From the NCBI RefSeq assembly GCF_000829675.1, contig NZ_BBRX01000044.1, positions 1-33,471 on the forward strand: a stretch of 33,471 nucleotides of DNA, read 5' to 3'. The first letter of the stretch is position 1, and every line of letters begins with the position of its first letter. Shown in pieces: positions 14,593 to 22,988 of this stretch. This DNA comes from Acinetobacter rudis. GTDB taxonomy: Bacteria; Pseudomonadota; Gammaproteobacteria; Pseudomonadales; Moraxellaceae. The position numbers and the translations under genes were made by a program. The notes beneath the pieces are model-generated. The model made no database searches. It was not told the DNA's origin and was given only the letters and a program-made list of their open reading frames with translations.

Positions 14593-16821
14593 ATGCCAAG
14601 CCATAAATCTTTCAGCAAAATAACAACTATAAAAGTAATCATTCCATTTCTATCCATGAGCGGTCTGATCTTATTATCTCATTCAACTTTTGCGAATACG
14701 CCTCTGGAAGTAGAAAATCCTGAAAGTGATCGTATTGTGCTCCCCTCTATTGTTCTTACAGCATCACGCTCAGACGAATTTTCATCTTCTGCTAAACAAG
14801 TGACCAAGTTAGATGAAAAGCAAATTGAAGTTTTAAAAAATGCTTCTTCAGGCAATATAGCGACAATGCTTGCAAAAGTCGTTCCCGGCTTATCTGATTC
14901 TAGTCGAACCATTACGGACTATGGACAAACCTTACGTGGTCGTAATGCACTGATTTTAGTTGATGGCGTGCCAATGAACTTGACTCGAGAAACATCAAGA
15001 GGGCTTTCTGCTATTGACCCTGAGAGTATCAACAGTATAGAGGTCATCCGTGGCAGTAATGCCATCTATGGAAGTGGTGCAGCAGGTGGCACAATCTCCA
15101 TTACCACTAAAGCTGCGGGGGGTGAGCCAAGCGCTAAAACTGTCATTGGATTACAAAGTGCTCTAACTAATGTCCGTCCTGATGCATTAAGTGGTGATGT
15201 ACACCAATACTTCTCAGGAAGTTTGAATAACTTTGACTACGCTCTAGATTTTGGTTATCAAAGGATTGGCAGTCCCTATGACGCAAGTGGTAACCGAGTT
15301 GCTCCTGAACCAAGTCAAGGTGATTTGTTTGATGCTGATACATATAGTGTAGGCGGTAAACTGGGGTATCATATTGATGATAACCAGTACATTCAATTTG
15401 CAGCCAACTACTACAATGCGGAACAAGATTCAAAGTATGCTTCTGATCCTAGTGTTGCAAAATTACCAGCAGGTAGTGTTCCTGCCCAAGCAATCAAAGG
15501 TCTAAAACTAAAAGATCAAAATAAAAATGAAAATCAAATTTATAATTTAAGTTACTCCAATAAGGATTTTCTCGGCAGTAAAATTGACACACAAATTTAT
15601 TATCGAGACTTCTTTACCCGCTTCTCTCCATTTGATGCACGTAAAGTCAGTACGCGTGGTGGACAGGTTGATCAGATTTATCAAGAAAATAATGTGTTAG
15701 GAAGTCGTCTCACCGTAAATACACCACTAGAATTTTTAGGCAATACCTCTTTGGTTTGGGGTGGTGATTTTAGTCGTGAAAAAAGTAAGATGCCTTTAGA
15801 TATTTTTGATCCCAATATTTATGACCAATCAGGTGGACTTGAATTTGTCAAAATAGGCAACCTCACTTACTTACCTGAACTAACAACTCAAAGTATGGGT
15901 GCATTTGTACAGCTGAAACATCAATTTAATGAACAATGGTCAGCTGAGATCGGCACACGTTATGAAGACAGTTTTGCCAAGATCGATAGTTTCGTTCCAC
16001 TTTCTCAGTTGAATCAATCTAATCCGTATACGGTACCAGGTGGTAAAGTTAAAGCAGATGCTTGGTTGTATAATGCCAATGTGACCTTCTCACCTACAGA
16101 TCAACACTCGATTTATGCTTCATTTAGTCAAGGCTTCCAATTACCAGATGTTGGTGTTGTTGTTCGAAATGCCACAGCAGGATTCAATTTATCCTCAAGC
16201 TTCTTAGAACCAGTAAAAATCGATAATTATGAACTTGGCTGGAATGGTCAATTCAATAACTTTAATTCAAGCTTAGCTGCATTCTATTCCACTTCAGATT
16301 TAGGTGGAGTTCAATCATTCAACAATGGCCTAGTGCTTACACGAACCAAAGAAAAAGTCACAGGCATCGAAGCTACGCTTGATTATCTTCAAGAGAGTGA
16401 GATTTGGGGTGCCGGCGGTAGTGTAACGTGGATGAAAGGGCGTGAAAAACCACAAAATAGTACTGCAGAACAAGATATGACGGGTTTTCGCATCCCTCCT
16501 TTAAAAATTACTGGATATATTTCATATAGCCCGACAGATACTTGGACAAATCGTCTACAGGCAACCTACTTTGGCTCACAAGATTATCGCTTAGATGGGA
16601 AGAATAGCTTCGGACGTTACGATGTAAAATCGTATACAACCGCAGATCTATTAAGCAGTTTTGAACTTAATAAAAAAGATACGATTACGCTTGGCTTAGA
16701 AAATATGTTTAACCGTAAGTACTATCCACTTTATAGTCAGCTCATGCGCACCAGCAACAATACCAGTCACTTAGTCGCGAACGGCATTACCTTTAAAGTT
16801 TCTTATAGTCATAAATGGTAA
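14593..16821 (+). CDS. TonB-dependent outer-membrane receptor
   Basis: A 742-residue outer-membrane gated porin, probably for a siderophore or other iron chelate. It has a long N-region and hydrophobic signal peptide (about residues 1-34, ending STFA), a TonB-box-like segment IVLPSIVLTASR near 48-60, and a plug domain (about 65-195) with TLRGRNALILVDGVPMN and the SIEVIRGSNAIYGSGAAGGTI motif. A 22-strand barrel follows, ending VSYSHKW with a terminal aromatic for BAM recognition. A candidate Fur box upstream supports iron regulation. The substrate cannot be read from the sequence; no siderophore or TonB/ExbB genes are adjacent. It stands alone between the greB remnant and an AT-rich gap. Confidence 0.9.
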   Translation: MPSHKSFSKITTIKVIIPFLSMSGLILLSHSTFANTPLEVENPESDRIVLPSIVLTASRSDEFSSSAKQVTKLDEKQIEVLKNASSGNIATMLAKVVPGLSDSSRTITDYGQTLRGRNALILVDGVPMNLTRETSRGLSAIDPESINSIEVIRGSNAIYGSGAAGGTISITTKAAGGEPSAKTVIGLQSALTNVRPDALSGDVHQYFSGSLNNFDYALDFGYQRIGSPYDASGNRVAPEPSQGDLFDADTYSVGGKLGYHIDDNQYIQFAANYYNAEQDSKYASDPSVAKLPAGSVPAQAIKGLKLKDQNKNENQIYNLSYSNKDFLGSKIDTQIYYRDFFTRFSPFDARKVSTRGGQVDQIYQENNVLGSRLTVNTPLEFLGNTSLVWGGDFSREKSKMPLDIFDPNIYDQSGGLEFVKIGNLTYLPELTTQSMGAFVQLKHQFNEQWSAEIGTRYEDSFAKIDSFVPLSQLNQSNPYTVPGGKVKADAWLYNANVTFSPTDQHSIYASFSQGFQLPDVGVVVRNATAGFNLSSSFLEPVKIDNYELGWNGQFNNFNSSLAAFYSTSDLGGVQSFNNGLVLTRTKEKVTGIEATLDYLQESEIWGAGGSVTWMKGREKPQNSTAEQDMTGFRIPPLKITGYISYSPTDTWTNRLQATYFGSQDYRLDGKNSFGRYDVKSYTTADLLSSFELNKKDTITLGLENMFNRKYYPLYSQLMRTSNNTSHLVANGITFKVSYSHKW

Positions 16822-16851
16822 AGGTTTTTGCTGCAAACTAAAACGCTGATA

Positions 16852-16881
16852 TGTCAGTCCTCAATTAGGTGAGGACTGACA
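16852..16881. terminator. Perfect hairpin downstream of TonB receptor
   Basis: TGTCAGTCCTCA (16852-16863) pairs with TGAGGACTGACA (16870-16881), a 12-bp perfect stem with a 6-nt loop, 30 bp after the receptor stop. There is no T-run after it on the plus strand, so it may be a 3' stabilising structure rather than a classical terminator. Confidence 0.5.
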
Positions 16882-17585
16882 CTAAAAATGCTTTAACAAT
16901 ATACAACTCGATGTGGCTTTTCACCTGTATCGTTGAGTAAGTTCTAGCTAATTTTCTAAGTAAAATTCTTTATTTTATGGAAATTAAATTAATTTATTTT
17001 TAATAAATTTTAGCTCAAAATTAAGTAAAAATATGCTGTATGTAAAATAAGTTACCTTAAAACCCAATGCAGCAAAAATATTTATAACACTATGTTTTAA
17101 TTATATTTTTTAAATTACTCACCAAGTTTTATTTAAGTTAAAATAAACAATCATCACCCTATGCATAGTTTTTCAAAAAATTCAAATAAGAAAAATAGTA
17201 GGTTTTTTCATAGGATATGAAAAGAGTATTCAGGCCATTTCTCTTATTTTAATTTACATTTTATAACGTATTTCCTTATGAAAAAATGTAGAAATAATTA
17301 TTCTTGTATTTTTTATACCAACGACGAAACGATCTATTTAACAGACCTTTTTAGTCATTTCGGGACATCACTACAACAGATGAGCAGATTTTTTAGCTAG
17401 GTATTTATAGTATGTATCCCAAGCATTTCACTCTGATTGCTCCAGCAAAAGACGAGTGAATATATTAACTTTTACAAAAGAAAATAAATTCATATTTAAT
17501 AAGATTAATAAAAAAAACCAGCTAAAATATCAAACAAATAAGTATTATTTCCCGCTTTTTACCCATACTTTTGCAATTTTATGAT
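16882..17585. other. Long AT-rich non-coding stretch
   Basis: About 700 bp without a credible gene, markedly AT-rich. The longest ATG frame I found here is 40 codons (17278-17400) without a ribosome site. A 12-bp string TATTTAACAGAC occurs at 17335-17346 and again at 17753-17764, both followed by a short T-rich stretch and GTC. No tRNA, repeat array or insertion sequence is visible. Confidence 0.4.
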
Positions 17586-17614
17586 TTGACAAATATATTT
17601 TTGCTTATTATGAT
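17586..17614 (+). promoter_or_regulatory. Strong sigma70 promoter of the MltF-like gene
   Basis: TTGACA (17586-17591), exactly 17 nt, then TATGAT (17609-17614): perfect -35 and five of six at -10. It predicts a 5' leader of about 170 nt before the ATG at 17790, long enough for leader-based control. Confidence 0.75.
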
Positions 17615-17789
17615 TTGCTCAATTTTTAACTTATGAGACATTTCTCAACCTTCTTCCACCACCCCAATCTGTCATATTTATGGCGTTCATCACTTTCCAA
17701 ATTAATTCTGTTTAATCGATTATGAAGCTTATTTCATAGACTTCGTTTTGATTATTTAACAGACATTATTGTCGAGTAGCGGAGACGAC

Positions 17790-18902
17790 ATGCAAAGTAA
17801 CTCTAAGTCTGGGTCGAGGCGTAGCCTTAACTCATTAGTGTCCTTTTATTCCTCAAAAATGTTGCTGATTAGCACACTGTTTATTCCATTTCACAGTATC
17901 AGTGCATCTAAATCTAATCAACAACCACACTTCTTAAGCAACCCTAAACTGACTGTTGTTGCTGTAGATAATCCGAGTGCAGTTTTTAGCAAAGACCAAT
18001 TTCAATATGGCTTTGGTTATGACTTAGTCAAAACCTATGCACAAAACCTAAATGCAGAGCTTGATTTTAAAACTGTACCAGACAATGCCACAGCACTTAA
18101 ACTTGTTGCTCAAGGTAAAGTTGACTTTGCAATGACAACCGCAAAACAGACGACGATAGAAGAAAAGCAACTGACATCATTTTCCGTAAGCTGTGGTAAC
18201 TTTAATGCCTTAACACATAATTCACTCGACACAGATTTGAATTGGGTATTTAAAAATGCTGAAGATCAGCAAACTTCCCGTGCAAGTGGCTTTATCTGTG
18301 ACAGTAAAATGAATGGCCGCCTCAATCAGCTTGCCTCATTTTATAATCGTAATACAGTTAAAGAGAATGAATGGGATCGTGTACAAGACAACTTAACTCA
18401 ACGACTACCTATTTATAAGGCAAGTTTTAAGCAGTCTGCACAGCGCTATGATATTGACTGGCATCTATTGGCTGCGATTGGTTATCAAGAATCATATTTA
18501 AAGCCTGACTCCGTCTCTCCTACGGGTGTTAGAGGCTTAATGATGCTGACTAGCAACACAGCTCAAGCAATGGGTGTAAATAACCGTACAGACCCCGCAC
18601 AAAGCATACAGGGTGGGGCAAAATACTTTGACTTAATGTTAAAGAAATACGAGCATGTCCCTGCTCCTGATCGCCATTGGTTTGCTCTTGCTGCCTATAA
18701 CATGGGGCCTGGAGCATTAGATAGCATTCAAAACAAAGTACAGCGATTAGGTAAAAACCCAAATCAATGGCTTAATGTATATGACTATTTAAGAAACCAT
18801 CAAAGTAGCAATGCACGTTATAAGCAAGCTGTAACTTATGTCACTCGTATTCGTGCATATTTAGAGCACATCAAAACTACGCCTCAACTGCTCAATATCT
18901 AA
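17790..18902 (+). CDS. MltF-like membrane-bound lytic transglycosylase, short sensor domain
   Basis: A 370-residue periplasmic enzyme cleaving peptidoglycan glycan strands to 1,6-anhydromuropeptides. ATG at 17790 has GGAG 5 nt upstream and is preferred to the in-frame TTG at 17769. A basic N-terminus and hydrophobic segment (about 24-38) give export. Next comes the first lobe of a solute-binding-protein-like domain (about 50-135: KLTVVAVDNPSAVF, GYDLVKTYAQ, LVAQGKVDFAMTT). The SLT domain (about 205-340) has the catalytic Glu in AAIGYQESYL (E234), GVRGLMMLTSNTA and AAYNMGPGAL. In E. coli MltF (about 518 residues) the sensor domain has two full lobes; here the second lobe is largely missing. 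A standalone gene with its own promoter. Confidence 0.85.
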   Translation: MQSNSKSGSRRSLNSLVSFYSSKMLLISTLFIPFHSISASKSNQQPHFLSNPKLTVVAVDNPSAVFSKDQFQYGFGYDLVKTYAQNLNAELDFKTVPDNATALKLVAQGKVDFAMTTAKQTTIEEKQLTSFSVSCGNFNALTHNSLDTDLNWVFKNAEDQQTSRASGFICDSKMNGRLNQLASFYNRNTVKENEWDRVQDNLTQRLPIYKASFKQSAQRYDIDWHLLAAIGYQESYLKPDSVSPTGVRGLMMLTSNTAQAMGVNNRTDPAQSIQGGAKYFDLMLKKYEHVPAPDRHWFALAAYNMGPGALDSIQNKVQRLGKNPNQWLNVYDYLRNHQSSNARYKQAVTYVTRIRAYLEHIKTTPQLLNI

Positions 18903-18967
18903 CTCTCCTGTTCTGAGCAAAGATCATTATTATAATATTGCCAATACGATCAGAAAGTTAAAAATAC

Positions 18968-18994
18968 AAAGGCCCAATAATTTATTGGGCCTTT
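18968..18994. terminator. Bidirectional terminator
   Basis: AAAGGCCCAA and TTGGGCCTTT form a 10-bp stem (extendable to 13) with a small AT loop, between the convergent MltF-like and SCP2-domain genes. A- and T-runs on either side suit termination in both directions. Confidence 0.8.
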
Positions 18995-19040
18995 GCTGAT
19001 TTATTGGATACAGTCAACTGTATACCTATAAAACCTAATA

Positions 19041-19424
19041 TTAAGATGAATGCTCAAGAATTTGTTTAAATAGATTTTTCTGTTCTTGGCTCGGTTTAGC
19101 AGTTTGTAATGCCATCAATTGAGACATATCACCTTGAACTTTAATTTTACCAGTCATAAATGCCTGCATTGCAGCAGCCATATCAAACTCTAGGAACACT
19201 TTACGTAGTGTCTCAGCATCCATGTTCAAAGTTGTTTTTGCATTTGATGAAAGACCTTTAACGATTTTTCCACCATCCAAAGCCAGTTCAATATTGCCTG
19301 ATTGATCTGATACCACAATATTAATGGCCAAATTTGCAAGTGCTGGCGCTAAGTTTAAATCACCAGCAGCAGAAGTAAGTTTTTCTACGGTTGCAAACCA
19401 ATCATCCGTTAAAAATGCAGGCAT
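19041..19424 (-). CDS. SCP2 sterol-binding domain protein
   Basis: A 127-residue single-domain cytosolic protein. The pattern INIVVSDQSGNIELALDGGKI, then TTLNMDAETLRKVFLEFDMAAAMQAFMTGKIKVQGDMSQLM, is the SCP-2/UbiJ-type lipid-binding fold: strands followed by the G-K-I-K-V-x-G-D motif. These proteins bind hydrophobic ligands; in bacteria the ligand is usually unknown. The ATG has GAGGA about 7 nt upstream. It is separate from the ubiquinone cluster, so a UbiJ role is not supported. Confidence 0.85.
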   Translation of the reverse strand: MPAFLTDDWFATVEKLTSAAGDLNLAPALANLAINIVVSDQSGNIELALDGGKIVKGLSSNAKTTLNMDAETLRKVFLEFDMAAAMQAFMTGKIKVQGDMSQLMALQTAKPSQEQKNLFKQILEHSS

Positions 19425-19590
19425 AATTATTCCTCAGTGTTATCATTTGGTTCTGTGATCATTCATGCCCTAAGAAGGGTGGGCTATCAATGTATGGTCC
19501 ATGTTATAGCATGAAGTTTTTAATGCTAGTTAAATTTTTTTGACGAAACAGTTCACATTCTTATCAATTTGATCTTTTTGTAATAAAAAA

Positions 19591-19614
19591 AGCACTCAGT
19601 GATCACTGAGTGCT
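19591..19614 (-). terminator. Terminator of ttcA
   Basis: A perfect 24-bp palindrome, AGCACTCAGTGA at 19591-19602 followed by its inverse. On the minus strand it is followed by a run of seven Ts, 17 bp beyond the ttcA stop. Confidence 0.85.
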
Positions 19615-19630
19615 CAATATAAAGATTAAC

Positions 19631-20539
19631 TTATTCAGCCATAAAACCTAAGTTGACAACATCCAAACGCTTTTTCATTTCTTCAGTATCACACTTCATA
19701 TCAAACTCTCTTTGATCATCAAGTGCCTCAAAATCAAATAAGTCACGATCGGCTAACTGTGAAGGTGACACATTCTGTAAAGCACCAAAAATGCTGTGTA
19801 GGCGTTTTGGATACTGTTTATCCCAATCACGCAACATGTCATTTAAGATCGCACGTTGCAGATTTTCTTGTGAACCACACAAATTACATGGAATGATTGG
19901 GAATTTACGTAAATCTGCATATTTGATGATGTCTTTTTCTTCAACATAAGCCAAAGGACGGATCAAAATATTCTTTTTATCCGAAGACAGCAGCTTAGGT
20001 GGCATCGCCTTTAAGCTTCCCCCATGAAATAAGTTTAAGAAAAATGTTGCTAGAATATCATCACGGTGGTGACCTAAAGCGACCTTAGTAGCACCGATTT
20101 CTTGGGCAAAACCATAAAGTGAGCCACGACGTAGACGCGAACAAACGGCACAGTAGGTTTTACCTTCTGGTGTTAAACGCTTTGTAATCGTGTAGGTATC
20201 TTTCTCTAAGATGTAATATGGAATATTGTTTTCTTCCATATAGCGCGGCAATACATCTTCAGGAAATCCTGGCTGTTTTTGGTCTAAATTTACTGCAACC
20301 ACATCAAAATTAATCGGTGCAATACGTTTAAACTGTAAAAGAATATCCAACAAGGTGTAGCTGTCTTTTCCGCCAGACACACACACCATCACTTTATCGC
20401 CCTCTTCGATCATCTTAAAGTCACGAATTGCATGCCCAACTTGACGACGTAGTTTTTTCAATAAGCGATAATAGGCTGAACTGGTAGGTAATTCCGGCTT
20501 GAAATTAAATCCCTGTTCGGACTCAACTGGCAAAAACAT
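19631..20539 (-). CDS. ttcA: tRNA 2-thiocytidine(32) synthetase TtcA
   Basis: A 302-residue cytoplasmic iron-sulfur enzyme that thiolates C32 of certain tRNAs. The PP-loop SGGKDS (residues 55-60) binds ATP, and the cysteine pair C130-x2-C133 (CAVC) with the later PCNLCG motif bind the Fe-S cluster. I place the start at the ATG at 20539 (MFLPVESEQ), which gives the usual family length. A longer frame begins at GTG 20596 with AGG 4 nt upstream and adds 19 hydrophobic residues that do not belong to the family; ribosome-site evidence is weak for both. A standalone gene with its own terminator. Confidence 0.92.
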   Translation of the reverse strand: MFLPVESEQGFNFKPELPTSSAYYRLLKKLRRQVGHAIRDFKMIEEGDKVMVCVSGGKDSYTLLDILLQFKRIAPINFDVVAVNLDQKQPGFPEDVLPRYMEENNIPYYILEKDTYTITKRLTPEGKTYCAVCSRLRRGSLYGFAQEIGATKVALGHHRDDILATFFLNLFHGGSLKAMPPKLLSSDKKNILIRPLAYVEEKDIIKYADLRKFPIIPCNLCGSQENLQRAILNDMLRDWDKQYPKRLHSIFGALQNVSPSQLADRDLFDFEALDDQREFDMKCDTEEMKKRLDVVNLGFMAE

Positions 20540-21041
20540 AGACAATGATAACCCAAAAAAAATACCGCGTAATTTTAGCCGATTCAGCCGCGCCACGCAC
20601 CTAAAGTTTTTTTTATTTTTCTCACATTCATCAAGTCATCACAATGTACTGCTTTAATAAGCTTTAATTAACTTTATCTTGCTGGATGTTAATTATTTGT
20701 ACGAAACGATCAGGGTTTGGACTTTTCCACAGTTTTCCACAATTGCTGTGGATAAAATTGTGGATTCTTGAGGGCTTGACACTCAAATTCACAGGTACAC
20801 TGAGGGCTTTGTTTAAATTGATCATTTTTTAACCACTTAATTAAATTGTTAATTTTCAAAGGGTTAAATATGTCAAGGCACAAGGTTGAAAAAAAAAATT
20901 ATATTTTTTTTGACTAAGATGCCAACAACTTGGACTTGCTTTTTTCCAAGCAAATTGATAAAACCGTATGCGTGAGTCATCATCCCTAGCCACAATTCTC
21001 AGCACTATCGGGTGTATTACAGTTGAATACCAATTACTAAA
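20540..21041. other. Intergenic region between ttcA and lytic transglycosylase
   Basis: About 500 bp of divergent promoter space without a gene. It contains the DnaA-box-like cluster (20723-20767), a GATC, and a very AT-rich tract (about 20830-20920) with runs of A and T. No further feature is recognised. Confidence 0.4.
20723..20767. promoter_or_regulatory. Cluster of four DnaA-box-like 9-mers
   Basis: TTTTCCACA at 20723-20731 and 20733-20741, then inverted TGTGGATAA at 20747-20755 (a perfect TTATCCACA on the minus strand) and TGTGGATTC at 20759-20767. Two boxes point each way around a short centre. Flanking DNA to the right is AT-rich. No dnaA or dnaN gene is nearby, so this is probably a DnaA-regulated promoter or a DnaA-titration site rather than oriC. 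Confidence 0.6.
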
Positions 21042-21875
21042 ATGAATACTCTATTAAAGATTTTTAACTTGACTTTTTTAGGTGCAGGATATTTTTTAAT
21101 CTGCTCTTCTACATATGCAGGTCAAATGTACGTTTACCAAGACAAAGATGGCGGCACATTACTCACCAATCGTAAAGATCAATCCTTAAAAAGTATTAAA
21201 GTTACTTATTATCCAGATAGTAATATCCATAATTATAGTAATTGGGGGGCAAACGAAGCTGCTGTATTACCCAGTTATAGTCAAGGTCGAAATAATTATG
21301 ACCATATTATTCAACGTGCTGCACAAACTCATCGTGTTTCGGCGGGTTTAATTAAAGCTGTGATGCACACCGAATCAGGTTTTAATCCAAGTGCACGCTC
21401 CCCTGTAGGTGCACAAGGCCTAATGCAACTAATGCCTGCAACGGCTAAACGCTTTAATGTAAGTAATGCATTCGACCCTGAGCAAAATATTTTAGCTGGT
21501 TCGAAATATTTAAGTATTTTGCTTAAGCGTTTTAATGGGAACACGCATCTTGCTTTAGCAGCTTATAATGCTGGCGAAGGGAATGTGAGTAAATATGGTG
21601 GCATCCCACCTTTTAAAGAAACACGAGACTATGTACAACGGGTGACCAGCCGTTATAACAACCTCTATGCCCAAGATAATTTAAAATCCAATTTATCTAC
21701 GCAATATTCGTCAAATCAGCAGATCACTACAACAACGAACACAAATAATGTGTCTAACTCCAACTTCGCACAAACGCCTATTGTAATTATTGGTGAAGGA
21801 CGTTTCTCTGATCAGGGTCATACTTTCTCTACTACTAATGCGACTGCAACAGCTAAAATTTCTATTAGTCCTTAA
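21042..21875 (+). CDS. Lytic transglycosylase with SLT domain
   Basis: A 277-residue exported peptidoglycan lytic transglycosylase. Signal peptide at residues 1-27 (ending STYA), followed by a short DUF4124-like strand region (MYVYQDKDGGTLLTNR). The SLT family 1 domain lies at about 85-205, with the catalytic Glu in AVMHTESGFNPSARSPVGAQ, GLMQLMPATAKRF and ALAAYNAGEGNV. The C-terminal 70 residues are Ser/Thr/Asn-rich and low complexity. It resembles the small Slt/MltE-type enzymes common in Acinetobacter. It is one of two lytic transglycosylases within 4 kb, each in its own transcription unit. Confidence 0.88.
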   Translation: MNTLLKIFNLTFLGAGYFLICSSTYAGQMYVYQDKDGGTLLTNRKDQSLKSIKVTYYPDSNIHNYSNWGANEAAVLPSYSQGRNNYDHIIQRAAQTHRVSAGLIKAVMHTESGFNPSARSPVGAQGLMQLMPATAKRFNVSNAFDPEQNILAGSKYLSILLKRFNGNTHLALAAYNAGEGNVSKYGGIPPFKETRDYVQRVTSRYNNLYAQDNLKSNLSTQYSSNQQITTTTNTNNVSNSNFAQTPIVIIGEGRFSDQGHTFSTTNATATAKISISP

Positions 21876-21914
21876 GTTTCATCATTTATATTCATTTTAA
21901 AGTCTGAGTTTTGC

Positions 21915-21943
21915 TTGAATTTTGTCAAGCTCAACTCTATATA
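21915..21943 (+). promoter_or_regulatory. Candidate htpX promoter
   Basis: TTGAAT (21915-21920), 17 nt, then TATATA (21938-21943), 63 bp before the htpX ATG. The upstream CTTGAA also resembles a heat-shock -35, but no CCCCAT-type -10 follows, so sigma70 is the better reading. Confidence 0.5.
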
Positions 21944-22006
21944 GGGTAAATATGATTTATCCTTGATAAATCAATTTTATTTATTTTTACAAGAGGGTTT
22001 AACATC

Positions 22007-22912
22007 ATGATGCGGATTGGTTTGTTTTTGCTTACCAACCTCGCTGTACTTGTTGTAGCTGGCATTATCCTATCTTTATTAGGAGTTGGAAGTTACCGCA
22101 GCGCTGGCGGTCTCAATTTAGGTAACCTGATGGTGATCTGTTTGGTTTTTGGTATGGCGGGATCACTGATTTCGTTATTTCTATCCAAATGGATGGCGCT
22201 GAAGACCACTGGGACTGAACTTATTGATCCAAATGCACCGCGTAATCAAGCAGAAGTTTGGTTACTACAAGAGGTTGCTCAACTCGCTCAAAAAGCTGGC
22301 ATTAAAATGCCAGATGTCGGGATTTTCCACTCTTACCAATCCAATGCCTTTGCAACAGGTTGGAATAAAAATGATGCGCTTGTATCAGTATCTACCGGTT
22401 TGTTAGAAAACATGAACCAAGATGAATTACGTGCAGTCTTGGCGCATGAGATTGGTCACGTTGCAAATGGTGACATGGTAACATTGTCGCTCATCCAAGG
22501 TGTTGTCAACGCCTTCGTGATGTTCTTTGCACGTGTGGTTGGTGATTTCATTGACCGTAATGTGTTTGGCCGTGAAGACGGGGAAGCACCTGGACTGGCT
22601 TTTTTTGCAATTACCATTGTTCTTGATATTGTCTTTGGTATCTTGGCATCAGCAATTGTCATGTGGTTCTCACGTTATCGTGAATACCGTGCAGATGAAG
22701 CTGGTGCACGTTTGGCAGGTAAGGATGCAATGATTAGTGCCCTACTCCGCTTACAAGCAGAATCTGAAATGCCTGATCAAATGCCTAAAGAAATGAAAGC
22801 ATTTGCGATCACCGAAGGTAGATCTGAAGGCTTTAGTTTGGCGGCACTCTTCCAAACCCACCCAACAATTGAACAACGTGTTGCAGCGCTACAACAACTT
22901 AATCTTCATTAA
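22007..22912 (+). CDS. htpX: Membrane zinc metalloprotease HtpX
   Basis: A 301-residue inner-membrane M48 protease for quality control of misfolded membrane proteins. Two N-terminal TM helices (about 4-26 and 38-58) precede the catalytic motif HEIGH (H147, E148, H151), two further hydrophobic segments (about 160-180 and 195-220), and the [12 protein letters not shown] segment that supplies the third zinc ligand. The start is MMR at 22007; GAGGG lies about 10 nt upstream. The second ATG at 22010 is nearly equivalent. Length matches the family. Confidence 0.95.
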   Translation: MMRIGLFLLTNLAVLVVAGIILSLLGVGSYRSAGGLNLGNLMVICLVFGMAGSLISLFLSKWMALKTTGTELIDPNAPRNQAEVWLLQEVAQLAQKAGIKMPDVGIFHSYQSNAFATGWNKNDALVSVSTGLLENMNQDELRAVLAHEIGHVANGDMVTLSLIQGVVNAFVMFFARVVGDFIDRNVFGREDGEAPGLAFFAITIVLDIVFGILASAIVMWFSRYREYRADEAGARLAGKDAMISALLRLQAESEMPDQMPKEMKAFAITEGRSEGFSLAALFQTHPTIEQRVAALQQLNLH

Positions 22913-22934
22913 TCTTATTGTTTAGAATAAATTT

Positions 22935-22965
22935 TCGCCCCAGCACATGCAGGGGCGATTTTTTA
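22935..22965. terminator. Terminator between htpX and mgtE
   Basis: TCGCCCC (22935-22941) pairs with GGGGCGA (22952-22958) around a 10-nt loop, followed by TTTTTTAT. On the minus strand it is followed by AAAATTTATT, so it can also serve the convergent mgtE. Confidence 0.8.
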
Positions 22966-22988
22966 TAATCGATCGAATAATAGTGATG

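Noticed and set aside
15167..15433. Minus-strand frames inside the TonB receptor gene
   Set aside because: They are antisense shadows of a complete 742-codon gene with clear signal peptide, plug and barrel.
17278..17400. 40-codon frame in the AT-rich gap
   Set aside because: No ribosome-binding site, no recognisable motif and ordinary length for chance in this composition; kept only as part of the non-coding description.
20723..20767. Chromosomal origin oriC
   Set aside because: Only four boxes and no dnaA, dnaN, gyrB or rpmH nearby; a regulatory or titration role is more likely.
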